Shown: in pieces, positions 24,202-33,424 of the stretch
Position numbering within the stretch: position 1 is the stretch's first letter
Layout: every line of letters begins with the position of its first letter
NCBI GenBank assembly: GCA_964505785.1
Contig: CAZDJZ010000022.1
Location: forward strand, 1 to 44,799
Origin: CAYRTV01 sp964505785
GTDB taxonomy: Bacteria; Acidobacteriota; Aminicenantia; Aminicenantales; Aminicenantaceae
DNA: 44,799 nucleotides
Direction: 5' to 3'
Position numbers and translations under genes: made by a program
Notes under the pieces: generated by a model
What the model was told of the DNA's origin: nothing
Databases searched by the model: none
The model's input: only the letters and a program-made list of their open reading frames with translations

Positions 24202-27200
24202 ATGACGGATACCGAAAACAAACAAATCCCTAAACATTATGACTTCTCCGCATTTGAAGAGAAGATATACAAGCGCTGGCTGGAATCCGGCGTTTTTGCA
24301 GCCGAACCAGATACCCGCGATAACCGATACGTGATCATGATGCCGCTTCCCAATGTAACCGGAGCCCTGCATATGGGCCACGCCATGGACAACGTGATGC
24401 AGGATATGCTGATCCGCTGGCACCGGATGCTGGGAGACAACACCCTCTGGATGGCCGGAACGGATCACGCCGGAATAGCAACCCAGGCAGTGGTGGAAAA
24501 GCGGCTTTTCGAGCTGGAAGGAAAAACACGGCACGACATCGGCCGCGAAGCACTGGTCGCAAAAATCTGGGCCTGGAAAGATGAATACCAGAAACGCATC
24601 ATCAAACAGCAGCAGCGCATGGGCTGTTCCTGCGACTGGGACCGGATGCGATTCACTATGGATGCCGTCTGCACCCGGGCCGTGCGGGAAGCCTTTTTCC
24701 GGCTTTTCCAGGACGGCTTGATTTACCGGGGCGACCGGATGGTTAACTGGGACTGTCAGCTCCAAACCGCCGTTTCTGACGATGAAATCGAATATGAAAA
24801 AGTTCAGGGCCATTTTTGGCACATCCGCTATCCGGTCATCGATCCGGGGCCGGAGGAACCACGCACAGTTACGGTGGCCACCACCCGGCCGGAAACCATG
24901 CTGGGAGACACAGCAGTAGCCTGCCATCCTGATCCTGAAGGCGCCCTCAATCAGTATCTTGAATCTCTCCGTGAACGGATAACCCGGGCTCCCAAAAAAG
25001 AAAAGGCCCAATTAGAAAAATTGCTGGAACAAACCGAAAAACGAAAAAAAAACCTGCTCCCCAGGCTGTTGAAGTTCAAAGCCATGGCTGAACACGGCCG
25101 CAGGGTCCGGCTCCCATTGCTTAACCGCGAGCTTCCCTTGATTTTGGATGAGTGGGCCAAACCTGAACTCGGGTCCGGATGCGTTAAAATAACACCCGGC
25201 CACGATCCCAACGACTATGAGGTTTGGATGCGCCATAAATCCGAAATTCAGCTTATTAATATTTTAAATCCGGATGGATCACTCAATTCCAACGCCGGAC
25301 ATTATTCCGGGATGGACCGGTTTGAAGCCCGGGATAAAGTTATTTCCGATTTGGAAGAACATGGTTATTTGGAAAGCACAGAGGATCGTGTGATCGAAAT
25401 CGCGCATTCCGACCGTTCCAAAACCCCCATCGAGCCTTATGTTTCGAAACAATGGTTCATCAACATGGGCGATGTGGAGGGAGGTATAATCTGCGGGGCC
25501 GGCACGGACAAGGAATTTCATGGAAACGGATTGGCCCAGATAGCCATCGATGCGGTGAGACGGGATTATGCATCACCTTCCGGCCGCCGTCTGACGTTCC
25601 ATCCGGATCACGTCCGCTATGGCGGGACCTATAAAAACTGGCTGGCTGAAAAGCGGGACTGGTGCATCAGCCGGCAGTTATGGTGGGGCCATCGCATCCC
25701 TATCTGGCATGCGGAATTATCCTCTGAAGAGCTGGCCGGGATCATGCTGGAGATCCCCGGTGGAACCAGCGATGAACTTTGGATTTGGGCCGCTGACCGG
25801 GACGGCCGGCTTCATTCTGTTGAAGAACTGCCCGTCCTGAAAGCGAATGAAAAATACAACCTGCTGATTTGCCTTCGAGATGAGAAAGCCGAGGAAAAAT
25901 TCTCTGCAGACTTAGAGGCGGCCGGATTAAAACAGGACCCGGATGTTCTGGATACCTGGTTCTCTTCCGCCCTTTGGCCCTTCAGCACTCTGGGATGGCC
26001 AGACCCTGAAACCGCCGAAGTGGATCCGGGTCAAAAAGCCCTGGGGTCCAGCAATGGAGACGATTGTCTGAGCTACTATTATCCGGGTTCCTGCCTGGTT
26101 ACGGGCCGGGACATCATCACCCTTTGGGTCGCCCGGATGCTGATAATGGGACTTTATCTTTTAGGTGATGTGCCTTTCACCGATTGCTTTATCCACGCCA
26201 ATATCCAGGACGGCAAAGGCGAACGCATGAGCAAGAGTAAAGGCAATGGGATCGATCCGGAAGACATTATCGATAATTACGGAGCGGATTCCATGCGCTA
26301 TATTCTCTGCGATATGCAGACCGGAACCCAGGATATGCGGCTGCCGGTCCAAGCCGAATCACCCTATACGGGAAAGCTTGTCGACCTGGCGACCGCCAAA
26401 CACGGCCGCACTATTTTCACTTACATCTGCCCGGAAACCGGCAAAGAGTTCGATGTCCTCGGTACGATGGCCGAACTGCCCACGGCAAAAATCATCAGTC
26501 AAAGATTTGATGTGGGACGGGCCTTCTGCACAAAACTCTGGAATGCCGCCCGTTTTGCGCTGATCAACCTGGGAGAACACAGATTCATACCCTTGAGTTT
26601 TGATCAGCTGCCATCAGAAGACCGCTGGATTTTATCGCGCCTCTCCCGGGTCATCCGAAATGTGACAAAAGAATTGGAAGCCTATAATCCATCAGGGGCT
26701 GTGAATGACGCCAGGGAATTTTTCTGGTCGGAATTCTGCGATTGGTATTTGGAATTTATTAAACCCCGCTTTCAGGATCCCGGTTCTGCAGCCTCAGCCA
26801 AATCGGTTCTTGCGCTGGTCTTAGACCGGATTCTCCGCCTGTTTCATCCTTTTGTTCCTTTTATCACAGAAGTGCTGTGGGAAAGACTTAATCAGCAATG
26901 TCCGGAAAGGGGATTGGACCAGCCTCTGCCGGGCGCTGTCGTGCTGGCTGCTTCCACTTGGCCGCAGCCGCAGCCTGAATGGGAAGATGATGCTGTCGAA
27001 GCGGATATGCGGATCACCCGGGAAGTCATTCGGGCTGTCCGTGATCTCAGGGCCCGCTATAATATTTCTCCAAAAAAAGAACTGAATGCCCTGATCAAGG
27101 CATCCGGGCAATCCCGAAAACGGCTTCAGCATCAGCAGAAACTGATTCGGAATATGGGAGAATTATCCAGTCTCGAGATTTCACCGGATTTGAACCGTCC

Positions 27201-27468
27201 CGCCACGGCCGCCACCCATGTGGTTGAAGATGTGGAGATATTTCTTACAGGCCTGATCGATCCGGATAAAGAAAGGAAAAGGCTGGCTGTTCAGTTAAAA
27301 AAGCTGGAAGAAGACGCTGCCAAATCCGAAACTAAATTAGGGAATGATAATTTTATAAATAAAGCACCCGCTCATGTGGTTGAAGCTGAAAAACAGCGGT
27401 TGAAAAACATCCTCAGCCAGCTGGAACTGGTGAAGAAGAATCTGGAATCATTGAAAGAGTCGTCCTGA
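24202..27468 (+). CDS. valS: Valyl-tRNA synthetase, long form
   Basis: Charges tRNA-Val with valine in the cytoplasm. Class I signatures are present: HMGH at 57-60 (in NVTGALHMGH) and RMSKS at 675-679. WFSSALWPFSTLGWPD, the RDIITLWVARM segment and the C-terminal coiled-coil arm (KERKRLAVQLKKLEEDA) are typical of ValS. At 1088 residues it is longer than the usual 880-950. Extra sequence lies in the editing domain (a charged helical stretch at about 245-300), before DVLDTWFSS, and after the KMSKS region (about 715-765). Similar long forms occur in Planctomycetes and some candidate phyla. AGAGGA lies a few bases before the ATG. Confidence 0.97.
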   Translation: MTDTENKQIPKHYDFSAFEEKIYKRWLESGVFAAEPDTRDNRYVIMMPLPNVTGALHMGHAMDNVMQDMLIRWHRMLGDNTLWMAGTDHAGIATQAVVEKRLFELEGKTRHDIGREALVAKIWAWKDEYQKRIIKQQQRMGCSCDWDRMRFTMDAVCTRAVREAFFRLFQDGLIYRGDRMVNWDCQLQTAVSDDEIEYEKVQGHFWHIRYPVIDPGPEEPRTVTVATTRPETMLGDTAVACHPDPEGALNQYLESLRERITRAPKKEKAQLEKLLEQTEKRKKNLLPRLLKFKAMAEHGRRVRLPLLNRELPLILDEWAKPELGSGCVKITPGHDPNDYEVWMRHKSEIQLINILNPDGSLNSNAGHYSGMDRFEARDKVISDLEEHGYLESTEDRVIEIAHSDRSKTPIEPYVSKQWFINMGDVEGGIICGAGTDKEFHGNGLAQIAIDAVRRDYASPSGRRLTFHPDHVRYGGTYKNWLAEKRDWCISRQLWWGHRIPIWHAELSSEELAGIMLEIPGGTSDELWIWAADRDGRLHSVEELPVLKANEKYNLLICLRDEKAEEKFSADLEAAGLKQDPDVLDTWFSSALWPFSTLGWPDPETAEVDPGQKALGSSNGDDCLSYYYPGSCLVTGRDIITLWVARMLIMGLYLLGDVPFTDCFIHANIQDGKGERMSKSKGNGIDPEDIIDNYGADSMRYILCDMQTGTQDMRLPVQAESPYTGKLVDLATAKHGRTIFTYICPETGKEFDVLGTMAELPTAKIISQRFDVGRAFCTKLWNAARFALINLGEHRFIPLSFDQLPSEDRWILSRLSRVIRNVTKELEAYNPSGAVNDAREFFWSEFCDWYLEFIKPRFQDPGSAASAKSVLALVLDRILRLFHPFVPFITEVLWERLNQQCPERGLDQPLPGAVVLAASTWPQPQPEWEDDAVEADMRITREVIRAVRDLRARYNISPKKELNALIKASGQSRKRLQHQQKLIRNMGELSSLEISPDLNRPATAATHVVEDVEIFLTGLIDPDKERKRLAVQLKKLEEDAAKSETKLGNDNFINKAPAHVVEAEKQRLKNILSQLELVKKNLESLKESS

Positions 27469-27778
27469 TCTCAAATCTCAAATCCGCAAAACCATACAGA
27501 TTCCCTCTTGCCTGCCCGAGGCACTCTAAAATTTCTGCGGCCGAAGACGCGGCATGGGGATGACAATGGGGAGGACGAGGCAATTTGGGATTCTTCTGTC
27601 TGCTTCGCAGCCCTCAGAATGACATGCAGACACCGAATGCAGGTAACGCAAGCGCAGGGAGCCGACTGAACAGACCGAATAGACTCGAGGAACGCTTTGA
27701 ACGCTTAGAACGCGAGCGAAGCGAGCCTTGCCGTCTAAGATTCCCGTCGCTTCGCTCCGGGAATGACAATCCTCTAAG
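27469..27778. repeat. Intergenic repeats between valS and the esterase gene
   Basis: Three heptamers (ATCTCAA, ATCTCAA, ATCCGCA) follow the valS stop at once. REP-like DNA (27515-27640) and nonamers of the GAACAGAC/GAATAGAC and GAACGCTTT/GAACGCTTA types (27665-27730) fill the rest. No gene is seen. Confidence 0.6.
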
Positions 27779-29737
27779 TCACCTCCGGATGCGCCGCCGC
27801 TGCAGCTGCAGATCCAGGGTCTGCACCAGCCAGCGGAATATTTCTTCGGACTTGTCATAATTGCCGTGTCCGGCTCCATCCGCCTCAATATATTTATAGT
27901 CCATTCCCAATTCTTTAAGCCTGTCAACCGCACGCCGGGCTTGTTCAACCGGTACCGCCTGGTCCCTGTCCCCATGGATAATCAGAATGTCCAAAGATAC
28001 CGGTTCCCGCATAAGCTCCAGGATGTTTTGTCCTCCCGCCTCCGGGGGCGGCACGATGGCTCCGGATCGGATGATCAAGGCCCGGAATAAATCAGGATGG
28101 AGAAAACCCAGACGCCAGGCCCCGTATCCCCCCATAGAAAAACCGTCCAGAACTATCTGTTTTCTGTCAACATTATAGAATGTCATGAGATGACTTATGC
28201 ATTCAATCACATCCCGTCCGGAATCTCCCTGGTACCATCCGGAAAGATCCCTTGCTTTCGGGGCCATTATGATCATGGGTGCCCCACGGCCCTGCTCGCG
28301 GTATATCTCATGAAGGCGGACCATAGAGCGAATCGTTGTACGCTCATCCACGCCGCTTCCATGCAGGGTGACAAACAGCGGGACCGGATCATCTGGATCA
28401 AGATTCGCGGGGACAAAAACAGAATAGGGCTGCAGCGTCCCGTCAATATCCGATCTATGGGCCAGACGTCCTGTCCGGCCGGGCGGGAAAAGCGCGGGCT
28501 GCCCCTGCTCCAATTTATTCATCAGTATCTGCATCTCATCCAGCCAGCTGGTTACCGGTGCAAATTCAGCATAAGGCGGCGCAGAACCCATAAACGCCTG
28601 AATCCAATCAAAACGGATTGCCACGGAGGGAAAACTTTTCACAAGCTTTTTATTATCCTCGTTTTTCTCTATCTCATTTTTCAGCTCACTGAAATGAACT
28701 TTGTTTTCCTGAAACTCCTTGCGATTGAGAACAAAAAAGGTGTGATTCCGGGAATAGACCAATTCCCCTTCGCCGTTAATAACGCCCAGGCTGAGATCAT
28801 AAGCTCCGGATGCGTAATCCCTTTGGGGCAAGGCGAAAGGCTGCCGGTTCATTCCCCGTTTTAAATCCAGACTCTGGGATTCATCCAGGCTGTACGCGCC
28901 TGAGCTTAAAATAATCCGCAGATTCCACCCCTTGAATTTTCCGGGGGAATGCACAGCGGTTTTCAGAATCATATCTTCGTCATGGTAGAAATGCGTCGCA
29001 TTCATGAGGGATTGAATCCGGGTTTTTTCCGTCATCTTGTTATTCAGACGAAAAAGCCGGCCTTTGCGCAGATTTGTGGCTTCGGTATCGAATTGTTTAT
29101 CCGGCTCGAGCTGGAGGATGTCTTCCCTGCGGTCCTTATCGCGGTCCACATAAGTCAAATTAACCGCCAACCTTTCGCGGAAAAAAGGCTGAAACGGCAC
29201 CAGGTAACCCCAGGGAACGGCCAATTCATAAACCATCTTATTGCTGTCATCGTGTTTTACGGTTTTTATCTCCAGATATTTCAATGATTCTCCCGGGAAA
29301 TACACTCCGCTGCGGTTGACCAGGACTTTTTCGTCCTCGCCGTCCCGCCGGGAGAATCCGAAACTTGTGAATAACACCCCTTGTCCCTCAGGTGAATCAA
29401 TAAATGTGAGATAAAAGCCGTCTCCATACCTCCAGCTTCGATCCGGAAATTCCAGATTATCATCCGTGACCATAACCCCGGCATAGAAATTATTCTCATC
29501 ATACGTAAAACGGGCCGATACTGTGATATCTTGCCCGGGCTCCATGGTTTTTCCATCCGGAGTCCGGTTAATTGGAATTTCGGAAATTCCGTGCCAGTCC
29601 GACAGATCCCCGTCTATGGTGATGGCTTTGTTCGTCAGGGATATTTCCGTCTGGCCTGATTCCTGCAAAATGCCGGCTTGCAGGAAACCAGCCATTATAA
29701 CAGCAGCGGCTGAAAATAAAATCATTTTCTTTTTCAT
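27779..29737 (-). CDS. Secreted CBM9-like/alpha-beta hydrolase (esterase or peptidase type)
   Basis: A 652-residue exported protein. Residues 1-21 are a signal peptide, and the start follows AGGAGGAAAG. Residues about 30-210 resemble a CBM9/DOMON-like sugar-binding module (ITIDGDLSDWHGISEIP, YGDGFYLTF). Residues about 430-645 form an alpha/beta hydrolase with LHGSGVDERTT, nucleophile Ser in GFSMGGYG (about 533), acid in HGDRDQAVP (about 587) and His in GHGNYD (about 622). This suits a feruloyl/acetyl-xylan esterase-like or phospholipase-like activity on polymers outside the cell. The C-terminal RRRIRR tail is unusual. The actual substrate is unknown. Confidence 0.85.
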   Translation of the reverse strand: MKKKMILFSAAAVIMAGFLQAGILQESGQTEISLTNKAITIDGDLSDWHGISEIPINRTPDGKTMEPGQDITVSARFTYDENNFYAGVMVTDDNLEFPDRSWRYGDGFYLTFIDSPEGQGVLFTSFGFSRRDGEDEKVLVNRSGVYFPGESLKYLEIKTVKHDDSNKMVYELAVPWGYLVPFQPFFRERLAVNLTYVDRDKDRREDILQLEPDKQFDTEATNLRKGRLFRLNNKMTEKTRIQSLMNATHFYHDEDMILKTAVHSPGKFKGWNLRIILSSGAYSLDESQSLDLKRGMNRQPFALPQRDYASGAYDLSLGVINGEGELVYSRNHTFFVLNRKEFQENKVHFSELKNEIEKNEDNKKLVKSFPSVAIRFDWIQAFMGSAPPYAEFAPVTSWLDEMQILMNKLEQGQPALFPPGRTGRLAHRSDIDGTLQPYSVFVPANLDPDDPVPLFVTLHGSGVDERTTIRSMVRLHEIYREQGRGAPMIIMAPKARDLSGWYQGDSGRDVIECISHLMTFYNVDRKQIVLDGFSMGGYGAWRLGFLHPDLFRALIIRSGAIVPPPEAGGQNILELMREPVSLDILIIHGDRDQAVPVEQARRAVDRLKELGMDYKYIEADGAGHGNYDKSEEIFRWLVQTLDLQLQRRRIRR

Positions 29738-29880
29738 CTTTCCTCCTGACTATATCATCTTTAGATTCCAACCCCGCCTGCCTGCCGCAGCCTGTAAGCA
29801 TGAGGTCTTTTTCCTTAACCGCTGAATGAACCAAAGCCAGATCGCCGGTGATTAGCTGATGACCCGTTTATCGACTCCCA

Positions 29881-31311
29881 TTAGTTCTTCCGGGCAATAA
29901 ATCCATATATCGCCGGCATTTTCCGGCGGATCAGTTCTGCAGCTTCAAGCGGAAGCCGGTTCATGGAAAGAGGAACCCGCTTGACATATTCTTTCCCTTG
30001 ATTTATTTCGCGTCCGTACTTGTATTCAAAGGTAAAATGCCCCTGTGCATCCACCTTATTTTGGGTAAGGTGCGGATTGGGGACGGAAATGAAAAAACGG
30101 CTTTCATCGTTCGAATTATTTCCAAACCGTTTGGTTTGCCGCAGGTGCTGATAAAGTGCCTCTGCCTCCGATTCAGCCGGGTCAACAAAACGAAGATCTT
30201 CAGCAATGACCGCCGCGTAATCCGGATTCAATGATCGAAGATATCGAAAATGTTCCCGAAATTCTTCCAGAAAAAAGGGATAGTGTGTGCATCCTAAAAC
30301 AATCACCCGCAAAGTATGCCCGGGAAATTTTCCGAGGCAATTCTGTACCATATGCGTAACATAATAACGAATATAATTGACTGGGGAATTCAACTCAACC
30401 GCGACCATTTTGCCGTGGGTATCTTCTTCCATCAGTAATCCCTCACGATCAAAATTGTAGGCCTCCCATAATCCGGGCAGCACAGGGTATTCCGGATGAT
30501 CCAGGCCGGGGCCCTGATATACATCACCGCGAACCTGAACCGCTTCCGGATCAATGTAAGAGGAGTCACCGTCAACGGCTCCGGCCAGCCCTAATCCGGC
30601 CTGCTGGATCACAGCAGCCCCGCCCCGTCCGTTTTTCCGGAATTGCCTGTTCAAGGCCCTAGGATATCCTTCAGACGTGACAGTCCCCTGAGTGGCAAAA
30701 ACGCCCACCACAGTATTCCGGCTTTTTGATTTGATCCGGGCTGCGGCTTCTGCAGCCCCGGCCTCGATTATACCGATAACCGGAATATCCAGATTCCATT
30801 TCTCAAGACAGCTTCGGGCGAGCTCCAGTCCATAAGCCGTGGCGGTATTGCAGGCGATCACAACAGCCTTCACCGGTTCTTTATCTTCCTGCACCTGTAC
30901 CGCCTCAGGATTCCGGTAATACCGGTTTTCCAGGAGAAACCGTACATTCTTGATAACCAGTTCGCGCAGAAAATCCGCTTTACCTTCGGCCTCATACCGG
31001 CCGTAGGGCATATTCGCGCTGTCAGCGAAAAAAATAAATTTTTCGGATTGAAAATCCGGAACTCCGTCAGGTCCCGGTGAATGATCGCGATTATTGAATT
31101 TGTCCAACTTGAGAATGGCGTTCAGGACGGTCAGGCCGCCGGTGCCGGAATCAAATATCCCGATGGGCAATTCCGATTTTTCATCCGGATAGTGGGAAAA
31201 ATCAGCAGCGGTTTCAATGAAATCCGTTGATTCCAATGCGATACCCAAGAAGATAATCACCAATACCAAAGCCGGGCGCAGTTTCCGGTTTGTTTTACAC
31301 TCTAATCCCAT
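29881..31311 (-). CDS. Exported glutamate-racemase (MurI)-like protein
   Basis: A 476-residue protein whose core matches Asp/Glu racemases. FDSGTGG carries Asp54, ACNTATA carries Cys154, and GCTHYPF carries Cys341 and His343, so the residues used in cofactor-independent proton transfer are all kept. Unlike MurI (about 265 residues), it starts with a positively charged stretch and a hydrophobic segment (LRPALVLVIIFLGIALES), a signal peptide or membrane anchor. It also carries large inserts (about 240-300 and 375-440). It is probably periplasmic, where it might racemise free amino acids or act on another substrate. The start has only a weak upstream AGGAT. No peptidoglycan genes lie nearby. Confidence 0.8.
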   Translation of the reverse strand: MGLECKTNRKLRPALVLVIIFLGIALESTDFIETAADFSHYPDEKSELPIGIFDSGTGGLTVLNAILKLDKFNNRDHSPGPDGVPDFQSEKFIFFADSANMPYGRYEAEGKADFLRELVIKNVRFLLENRYYRNPEAVQVQEDKEPVKAVVIACNTATAYGLELARSCLEKWNLDIPVIGIIEAGAAEAAARIKSKSRNTVVGVFATQGTVTSEGYPRALNRQFRKNGRGGAAVIQQAGLGLAGAVDGDSSYIDPEAVQVRGDVYQGPGLDHPEYPVLPGLWEAYNFDREGLLMEEDTHGKMVAVELNSPVNYIRYYVTHMVQNCLGKFPGHTLRVIVLGCTHYPFFLEEFREHFRYLRSLNPDYAAVIAEDLRFVDPAESEAEALYQHLRQTKRFGNNSNDESRFFISVPNPHLTQNKVDAQGHFTFEYKYGREINQGKEYVKRVPLSMNRLPLEAAELIRRKMPAIYGFIARKN

Positions 31312-31473
31312 TTTTCTATCCTAAGCCTGGTCTATGCCTTATCTAAGCCTTATTTACAATATGCATCATTTCCATAAAAATCACAACTGCAGCGTTTTTC
31401 TTTGCCGCCATTATATATCAATGACTTATGGCAGCCTCGCCGCCTGCAGCCTGTTCCAAGGGAAGAGAAGTTT

Positions 31474-31502
31474 TTGACAACGAATAATCCATATGATATA
31501 AA
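31474..31502 (+). promoter_or_regulatory. Promoter of the cold-shock gene
   Basis: TTGACA (31474-31479) and TATAAA (31497-31502) are 17 nt apart. Transcription would begin near 31509, giving a leader of about 215 nt before the cold-shock start. The 31312-31725 gap holds only this promoter and leader. Confidence 0.8.
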
Positions 31503-31508
31503 CCCTTT

Positions 31509-31725
31509 GATGACAGAGAAAAACGGTTTGACCCTCCTAGAGTTTCCCCATGTTTAAATCCATTCATTCTTAATCAGTCCCATGATTTCTTCAGACCTGC
31601 CTGCACTTATTTTATTGCCGGCATATTTCTCTTGCTTCTAATCCGGATATGGCTGATTGGGTGAAACGTTTACAGGGAAAATCGTGATATGAAGTCATCG
31701 TATTCTATTTAAGGAGGACTTGGCT
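31509..31725 (+). promoter_or_regulatory. Long 5' leader of the cold-shock gene
   Basis: This untranslated stretch ends in AAGGAGG (31711-31717). Long structured leaders that open at low temperature are established for cspA mRNAs of enterobacteria. Here the length fits that pattern, but no structure has been computed. Confidence 0.45.
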
Positions 31726-31926
31726 TTGGCTAAAGGAGTTATTAAATGGTTCAGTGATGAAAGAGGATACGGATTCATTCAACAGGAAGAAGGAGAAGAT
31801 GTCTTTGTTCATTTTTCTTCAATAATGATGCCCGGATTCAAATCGTTGGCTGAAGGCGACGAGGTCAATTTTGAATTGGAAAACAATGAAAGAGGTTTAG
31901 TTGCGAAAAACGTAACGAAAATATAA
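31726..31926 (+). CDS. Cold-shock domain protein (CspA family)
   Basis: A 66-residue single-stranded nucleic-acid-binding protein. RNP1 appears as GYGFIQ and RNP2 as DVFVHFSSI, and KGVIKWFSDERGYGF is the standard opening. I chose the TTG at 31726 because AAGGAGG lies 8 nt upstream; a TTG at 31720 would be only 2 nt from it. It is cytoplasmic and probably acts as an RNA chaperone. The promoter is far upstream, leaving a long leader that may control translation. No operon partner. Confidence 0.95.
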   Translation: MAKGVIKWFSDERGYGFIQQEEGEDVFVHFSSIMMPGFKSLAEGDEVNFELENNERGLVAKNVTKI

Positions 31927-31939
31927 TATATCCTATCTT

Positions 31940-32016
31940 GTGTGATTCCCGGAGCGAAGCGACGGGAATCTTGGACGACGTTGCTTGCTGCGCGAGGGTT
32001 ACTAGGGTTACTAGGA
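31940..32016. repeat. REP-like fragment and short nonamer run
   Basis: TCCCGGAGCGAAGCGACGGG is a REP-like piece, followed at about 31990-32016 by two to three 9-bp units (CTAGGGTTA type) related to the array at 12671. Confidence 0.5.
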
Positions 32017-32136
32017 TATTTTTGCGCGCTTCGATCGTGTTTATTGTGTTCCGGGTTCCGGCTTCTGAAATATTGAATATAAAAGACAGCTGTTTACTCT
32101 TTACTATATTTACGAATAATAAAGTGAGGAATTAAT

Positions 32137-33333
32137 ATGGCATTACTGGATCCCATTAATCATAGAATTTCCGATGTGTTTATCTCCGATATGGATAATT
32201 TGGATGAAAAATCCGTACGGCTTCGGCATGGATTACTGGCCGGCTGGATGTCCGTTTCAGCCATCTTTGTATTATTTTTAGTGAAATTGGTATTGGGGTT
32301 AAAATCCGGTTCCATTTCAGTTCTAGCCAATTCTTTCCATCTTCTCAGTCATCTTGCCAATTCAGTCATTCTGATCGTGGGATTTATCATAACCGCCCGG
32401 CCTGCGACATCCAAAACACCTTTCGGACACGGCCGGATGGAGCATGTGACTCCGCTTATCATGTCGATATTTTTGTTCGTTTCCGGATTCCAAATGGCGG
32501 AAACGTCGCTCCACCAAGCCTTGGAACCCCATAAGATTCACTATTGGCCGGGTTTAATCTGGATACTGGCCGCCACTGTGGTTGTCAAGCTTTTTCTTAA
32601 TCAATTCGTCAATTACCTGGGGAGACGGGTGGACTCCAAAGCCATTCATCATAATGCCTTACATCAGAATATTGAGGCCGTCATGTCTTTGGCTGTTATC
32701 GGCGGATTGATTGCAGGACATTATTTCCACCGTCCGGAATTTGACGGCTATCTAGGCGTTTTGGTTTCGCTTTGGCTGCTGTATTTAGGCTTCAGCCATG
32801 GCAGAGAAGCCATCGTTCCGCTTCTGGGGGAAGCTCCGCCTAAAGATTTGATCATGAAAATCAGGGATACCGCAAAATCCGTGGAAGGTATCGCTGATGC
32901 ACATGAAATCATTGTGCATGATTATGGCACGCATTATATTCTTTCCATGCATGTTGAAATTCCGGAAAAATTCGGACCGGCTCAAATGCACGAGATAACC
33001 GAGAGATGCGAACGGCGGCTTCGCCGTGAATTCGGCGGGGAGGCGGTCTGCCACACCGATCCCCTGTTAGAGCAAACCCCGGAAATTCTAGCTAAAGAAG
33101 AAAAATTCAAACAGATTGTCCATTCCATCCCGGATATTTCCAGTTATCATGATTTCCGGGTCATCGCGGAATCAGACAGCCGGATCATTATCGCCGCGGA
33201 TATTGATGTAAAAGAAGAGGTGCCGGAATCGGAGTTTAATTCACTCACGTATTTACTCGAAGAGAAAGTTATGGCTGAAATCCCCAACGTGGCCTATTGC
33301 GTCTTCTATATCACCCCGAAATTCGCTTATTAA
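32137..33333 (+). CDS. Cation diffusion facilitator family transporter with variant metal site
   Basis: A 398-residue inner-membrane protein with about six helices, then a cytoplasmic domain (KSVEGIADAHEIIVHDYG, MHVEIPEKF) typical of CDF exporters of Zn, Fe, Mn, Co or Ni, and an additional C-terminal stretch of about 85 residues. The transport site in helix 2 is normally DxxxD or HxxxD but reads His68-x3-His72 here; in helix 5 the usual HxxxD reads His176-x3-Glu180. The cytoplasmic loop FGHGRMEH keeps the family pattern. The start follows GAGGA. The altered site suggests a different metal preference; the sequence does not show which. It is not in an operon. Confidence 0.88.
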   Translation: MALLDPINHRISDVFISDMDNLDEKSVRLRHGLLAGWMSVSAIFVLFLVKLVLGLKSGSISVLANSFHLLSHLANSVILIVGFIITARPATSKTPFGHGRMEHVTPLIMSIFLFVSGFQMAETSLHQALEPHKIHYWPGLIWILAATVVVKLFLNQFVNYLGRRVDSKAIHHNALHQNIEAVMSLAVIGGLIAGHYFHRPEFDGYLGVLVSLWLLYLGFSHGREAIVPLLGEAPPKDLIMKIRDTAKSVEGIADAHEIIVHDYGTHYILSMHVEIPEKFGPAQMHEITERCERRLRREFGGEAVCHTDPLLEQTPEILAKEEKFKQIVHSIPDISSYHDFRVIAESDSRIIIAADIDVKEEVPESEFNSLTYLLEEKVMAEIPNVAYCVFYITPKFAY

Positions 33334-33345
33334 GTCAGATTTAAT

Positions 33346-33383
33346 CCAGCCTGGATTATTCATAGGCCGAATCTCACCGCATG
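33346..33383 (+). repeat. Dispersed modular repeat, copy g
   Basis: Head CCTGGATTATTCATAGGCCG joins to AATCTCACCGCATG, the inverse of the right part of the composite element at 6258-6280. It lies between the CDF gene and the AOR gene. Confidence 0.6.
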
Positions 33384-33424
33384 TTCTTTGACTATAACGG
33401 CAAATTCAATTAAATTATAGGCCA

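Noticed and set aside
24163..25011. Minus-strand ORF (282 codons) inside valS
   Set aside because: It is a mirror of the high-GC third positions of valS; its translation shows no domain.
28097..28864. Plus-strand ORF (255 codons) opposite the esterase gene
   Set aside because: It is a shadow of the hydrolase coding frame with no start signal.
31938..32135. ORF (65 codons) after the cold-shock gene
   Set aside because: It translates REP-like and nonamer repeats and has no start signal.
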